NCBI RefSeq assembly: GCF_004114425.1
Contig: NZ_RDQF01000019.1
Coordinates: forward strand, 62,001 to 126,000
DNA: 64,000 bases
Reading direction: 5' to 3'
Origin: Bradyrhizobium vignae
GTDB taxonomy: Bacteria > Pseudomonadota > Alphaproteobacteria > Rhizobiales > Xanthobacteraceae
In this document: positions 63,701-64,000 of the stretch, piece by piece
Layout: every line of letters begins with the position of its first letter
How positions within the stretch are numbered: the stretch's first letter is position 1
Notes under the pieces: model-generated
The model's input: the letters and a program-made list of their open reading frames with translations, nothing else
What the model was told of the DNA's origin: nothing
Database searches by the model: none
Translations under genes and position numbers: made by a program

Positions 63701-64000
63701 ATTGCGGTCCTTGGCGAGCTGTTGCAGGGCCGCCAGCCCATACGGCCAGTAGGATTCGCCGCCGATCAGGCGCACCAGAATGCCGCGTGCCTGCGACAGC
63801 GTGCGCTCGATATAGGTGTCCACCGACAGCGGGTGACGCAGCTCCGCAAGATTCGCGAGCCGCAGCGACGGCAGGCTGTGGCAGCCACGCCGCCAGCCGG
63901 CCGCGAACGCGGCGAGATCGGAATCCGAATACGAGAGCACCACGAGATCGGCCGGGTCCTGGCCGATGTCTCTTGGCGTCGCGGTCTCCTCGAGACCGCG
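60767..64000 (-). CDS. cobN: Cobaltochelatase subunit CobN, 5' end cut by window
   Basis: The frame is open to the window edge (first visible residues RGLEETATPRDIGQDPADLV, then VVLSYSDSDLAAF), so a small N-terminal part is missing; 1,077 residues are seen. Large CobN/Mg-chelatase H motifs include VHMGAHGTLEWLPGKSVALS, YPFIVNDPGEAAQAKRR, DLWGSATMRTAGEEFAMAL and VTLRVSGLFRDVFAGLAQLF. With CobS and CobT chelatase subunits, not in the window, it inserts cobalt into hydrogenobyrinate a,c-diamide at the cost of ATP. First seen gene of the cob run; cobW may precede it outside. Confidence 0.93.
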   Translation of the reverse strand, partial: RGLEETATPRDIGQDPADLVVLSYSDSDLAAFAAGWRRGCHSLPSLRLANLAELRHPLSVDTYIERTLSQARGILVRLIGGESYWPYGLAALQQLAKDRNIVLAVLPGDGRDDPRLDAYSTLPVSTLRRLKVLCDTGGPVAAQAAIAQLALASGLYAGPVTGEMTVPEMGFYDPVRGVITAPAATKGKPGALVAFYRSYLTAADTGPVDALIVALREKGFDAHGVFVTSLKAAGVADWLRAYLAQNPAAAIVNATAFSAIGDDGTTPFDATCPVFQVALSTARREDWAESLRGLSPGDLAMHVVLPEVDGRLFAGVVSFKSAAERDPELQFSHLAHRPDEERVKAVAARVAAWRGLAEKPAGEKRLAIVLSNYPGRPHQIAHAVGLDALASVEALVSDLAEVGFEVAPVDALGETLLRQQLTWRVADYRAALARMPQSLQESLQDDLAQAWGAVEDDPSCRDGAFHFAAIQCGRSIIAVQPERGDAATRDADYHDLARTPRHAYVAFYLWLRQQGCDAVVHMGAHGTLEWLPGKSVALSTSCWPEALIGDLPVIYPFIVNDPGEAAQAKRRIGAVTIGHLPPPLESSAVPEGLRRLERLLDEYSTADGLDPARRQRLIAAIRDEARAAGLEEDLGLDASAAPAEAIPRIDRFVCDLKESQFGDGLHVFGRGACGEAERDALLAALAGRRVAPGPSGSPYRGRQDVLPTGRNLFAVDPRAVPTPSAHAQGIKLAEELLRRHLQDHGDWPKGLVVDLWGSATMRTAGEEFAMALHLAGLAPRWDHASGRVTGYDIIAPAELGRPRIDVTLRVSGLFRDVFAGLAQLFEAASEALAARDEEGDENPYRQRTSRVFAPRPGQYGVGLSAIPDAFTPETRQAAGEAWLSASSWAFSVDGTMQPDRAGIESRLASADAFVHIQDLPETDLLLAADYAAHEAGVAAAAAHLGAGAPSLYHLDATRPSEPHARTLTEEISRVVRARAANPAWIAGMMRHGFRGAAEITATLEHMAAFAHLAGAVPPHLFDLYYDATFGNDEVRAFMARENPAALAAMETCFTRLHEASLWRTRRNSIAAALREAS

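Overview
The window is 64 kb of GC-rich, gene-dense DNA with tightly packed operons. It carries many ATGA-type start/stop overlaps, sugar- and peptide-type ABC transporters, and an aerobic (late cobalt insertion) cobalamin pathway. This suggests a soil alphaproteobacterium of the Bradyrhizobium/Rhodopseudomonas kind. That is an inference from gene content and style: there is no rRNA or other marker gene here. I saw no tRNA, rRNA, CRISPR array, insertion sequence or phage gene.

Region 1 (1-2.3 kb, + strand) is the end of a glycoconjugate cluster: a cut-off GT4 glycosyltransferase and a protein with a beta-propeller domain like that of glucosamine inositolphosphorylceramide transferases. A hairpin closes it. 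Region 2 (2.4-8.5 kb, - strand) holds a ribose/xylose-type ABC transporter (binding protein, permease, double ATPase), a xylulokinase and a LysR regulator. Region 3 (8.6-19.5 kb, + strand) diverges from the LysR gene. It encodes a Dabb protein, maleylacetate reductase, an amidohydrolase, a 3-hydroxyisobutyrate-dehydrogenase-like enzyme, a hydroxyquinol-type intradiol dioxygenase, a FAD-linked oxidase, a complete second sugar-type ABC transporter and a YciI protein. Together these look like a catabolic route that ends in hydroxyquinol, maleylacetate and 3-oxoadipate, with an unknown starting compound.

Region 4 (19.5-42.4 kb, almost all - strand) is a 23-kb block for uptake and breakdown of cyclic amides or amino-acid derivatives. 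It has N-methylhydantoinase/oxoprolinase subunits HyuA and HyuB, a class III aminotransferase, an N-carbamoyl amino acid hydrolase, a flavin reductase, a dihydropyrimidinase/hydantoinase and a hydantoin-racemase-like gene on the opposite strand. These are followed by an epimerase, an SDR, a flavin monooxygenase-like gene broken by one frameshift, and two complete peptide-type ABC transporters in tandem. A MocR-type regulator remnant (about 43 kb) and a succinate-semialdehyde-type dehydrogenase (43.2-44.7 kb) lie just upstream.

Region 5 (44.8-64 kb) is devoted to vitamin B12. One cobalamin riboswitch precedes a TonB-dependent receptor and a PepSY membrane protein. A second precedes cbiM-cobF-cobT. 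Upstream lies the long run cobN-cobG-cobH-cobI-cobJ-(cobK inverted)-cobL-cobE-cobM-cobB-cobA. CobG, CobF and CobN mark the oxygen-dependent pathway. cobN runs off the right edge. The two riboswitches would tie receptor, CbiM importer and synthesis to the cell's B12 level.
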